Shown in pieces: positions 62,983-64,000 of a DNA stretch of 64,000 nt. The DNA is from UBA5078 sp040384465 (GTDB lineage Bacteria; Pseudomonadota; Gammaproteobacteria; Pseudomonadales; Pseudohongiellaceae). Each line of letters starts with the position of its first letter. Position 1 is the stretch's first letter. The translations under genes were made by a program, and so were the position numbers. The stretch is taken from positions 1-64,000 of the forward strand of contig JAZKJF010000002.1 of the NCBI GenBank assembly GCA_040384465.1. The letters are read 5' to 3'. The notes under the pieces were generated by a model. That model was not told the DNA's origin. It saw nothing but the letters and a program-made list of their open reading frames with translations, and searched no databases.

Positions 62983-63870
62983 CTACTGCCCGAGACAAGT
63001 GTTGATGGCCTGCGCCAGATTGCCGATCAGCTGGGCATATGCGCCAGGACCAGAGGTGATTGCAGCACCGAGCGTATCGATCCGCACCTTGTTGATCGGG
63101 TAGTCGGCAAACACCGTTTCCGTAGTGGAGTCATTGGAGTCCACATCGTCCAGAAGGCAGGTCGGGCGCAACTCGTCCAGTCGCGATCTGATGTCGAGAA
63201 TATGCCTGATTCCTGGCTGAATTTCATGGTCTGGCACCAGTACAAATTGATGTTCGAGGCCAAACTGCTTTTCGAAGTACTGGAGGCCATCGTGGTACAC
63301 CGCGTAGCGACCATCCTTCATCGGCTCCACTGCCTCTGCCATGGTCATCTCCAGCGCTCCCATGCTGTCGGTAAACCGGCTCAGATTGGCTTGATACCGG
63401 GCTTGATGGGCGGGGTCGAGTGCGATCAATGCCTGCGCCATGCGCTCGCCGAGCAGCCGGGCGTTGCGGGTATCCAGCCAGACATGTGGATCGTAGCGCC
63501 CATCTTCCTCATGCCCGACCTCTGCCGATGCAGGCGCGTACAGCGTGATCCCGTCCAGCGTTGCGAATTCAACCACCGTCGTTGAACTGTCGAGTTCCCC
63601 CAGAAAATCCGTCAGATAGGTTTCCATCTGCGGCCCCACCCAGAGGACAAGCCGGGCATCGGTCACCTTGCGAACGTCGGAGGGGCGCAGCGTAAAGTGG
63701 TGAGGGGAGACATTCGCAGGGATCAGCAGTTCGGGCTCTGCGATGCCATCCATCAGTTCTGCTGCAATTAGTTGCAACGGTTTGATGGTGGTGAGGACCT
63801 GTGCCTGCGCGGATGCCACATCAGCAAAGGCGAAAATGAGTGCGCAAATGGCGGCGACACGCTTGAACAT
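62983..63870 (-). CDS. znuA: Zinc ABC transporter substrate-binding protein
   Basis: The 295-residue periplasmic protein has a signal peptide (to about SAQA) and the A-1 cluster fold. Metal ligands are seen in SPHHFTLRPSD, DPHVWLDT and YHDGLQYF, with a late acidic ligand loop DDVDSND. The His-rich loop seen in E. coli ZnuA is short here (AEVGHEEDGRYD). It collects Zn for the ZnuBC importer. It is divergent from the truncated ABC gene at the window edge, with a Zur box between. Confidence 0.93.
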   Translation of the reverse strand: MFKRVAAICALIFAFADVASAQAQVLTTIKPLQLIAAELMDGIAEPELLIPANVSPHHFTLRPSDVRKVTDARLVLWVGPQMETYLTDFLGELDSSTTVVEFATLDGITLYAPASAEVGHEEDGRYDPHVWLDTRNARLLGERMAQALIALDPAHQARYQANLSRFTDSMGALEMTMAEAVEPMKDGRYAVYHDGLQYFEKQFGLEHQFVLVPDHEIQPGIRHILDIRSRLDELRPTCLLDDVDSNDSTTETVFADYPINKVRIDTLGAAITSGPGAYAQLIGNLAQAINTCLGQ

Positions 63871-63900
63871 GGTTGGTTTCTTCGATGGAGGTCAATAGTG

Positions 63901-63923
63901 GAAATGCTATATTATACCATTAT
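63901..63923. promoter_or_regulatory. Zur box between znuA and znuC
   Basis: GAAATGCTATA then T then TATACCATTAT closely follows the gammaproteobacterial Zur palindrome GAAATGTTATA..TATAACATTTC. It overlaps TATAAT, a minus-strand -10 element for znuA, so zinc-loaded Zur would repress znuA and probably the divergent gene. Confidence 0.85.
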
Positions 63924-63958
63924 CGTTTATAACAGGACGCCCCTGAAGGAATCTGCGG

Positions 63959-64000
63959 ATGGACAAGGTCTGCCTCATCGATGCTGTCGACGTCTGCATG
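63959..64000 (+). CDS. znuC: Start of probable zinc ABC transporter ATPase (truncated by window)
   Basis: Only 14 codons are in view, MDKVCLIDAVDVCM, after AAGGA at good spacing. The pattern resembles the beginning of ABC ATPases (LI-x-A-x-x-V), and position divergent from znuA across a Zur box is where znuC stands in other gammaproteobacteria. A zur gene is the alternative. Confidence 0.5.
   Translation, partial: MDKVCLIDAVDVCM

Overview
The window reads as chromosome of a moderately GC-rich gammaproteobacterium related to the Pseudomonas/Cellvibrio side of the class. The case rests on UbiK, RsmE, ComM, Rep, tandem c5 cytochromes, cytochrome c4, EngB and PolA in arrangements known from Pseudomonas, plus five REP palindromes of the Pseudomonas type (core GTGGGAGC..GC). 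Genus cannot be fixed from the sequence. No rRNA, tRNA, CRISPR array, phage or IS element was recognised. Ten unknown bases at 3871-3880 mark an assembly gap.

Region 1-5501 is a methyl-cycle operon: sahR (ArsR HTH fused to a methyltransferase-like domain), metK, ahcY, metF, then rsmE. A perfect 28-bp palindrome overlaps the predicted sahR promoter. Region 5500-9600 holds glnK-amtB under a clear sigma-54 promoter with two NtrC-like sites about 110 and 140 bp upstream, a TorF-type outer-membrane protein, ubiK and a secreted SRPBCC protein. Region 9700-16500 has comM, a c-di-GMP phosphodiesterase of the GGDEF/EAL type, rep and two c5 cytochromes. Region 16500-20550 encodes three exported proteins (matrixin protease, unknown, Calx-beta protein). 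Region 20640-25920 is a dTDP-rhamnose/glycan cluster (rfbB, rfbD, rfbC, an epimerase, a glycosyltransferase and a secreted protein with a possible GspC-like region). A small toxin-antitoxin pair follows at 26127-26721.

Region 26777-45369 looks like one functional locus for a cell-surface layer: SapC-like protein, an unknown partner, a methyltransferase with regulatory domain, a 917-residue RTX/S-layer-like protein, a TPR beta-barrel protein, a CHASE2 nucleotide cyclase, a FecR-domain protein, a Crp/Fnr regulator, a complete type I secretion system (ABC, HlyD-like, TolC-like) and a Wzm/Wzt polysaccharide exporter. A perfect CRP-type palindrome lies upstream of the S-layer gene and a near-perfect one upstream of the regulator gene. 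This cyclase-regulator-S-layer circuit is the most interesting candidate system here; the cyclase and the regulator each lack residues usual for cAMP signalling.

Region 45475-55507 is a type II secretion operon in the order L-M-E-F-D-G-H-I-J-K, with a lipoprotein-type secretin and no gspC. Region 55640-64000 carries a DgcH-like diguanylate cyclase, dsbA, cytochrome c4, engB, a DNA polymerase I whose proofreading site is destroyed, and znuA divergent from a truncated probable znuC with a Zur box between them.
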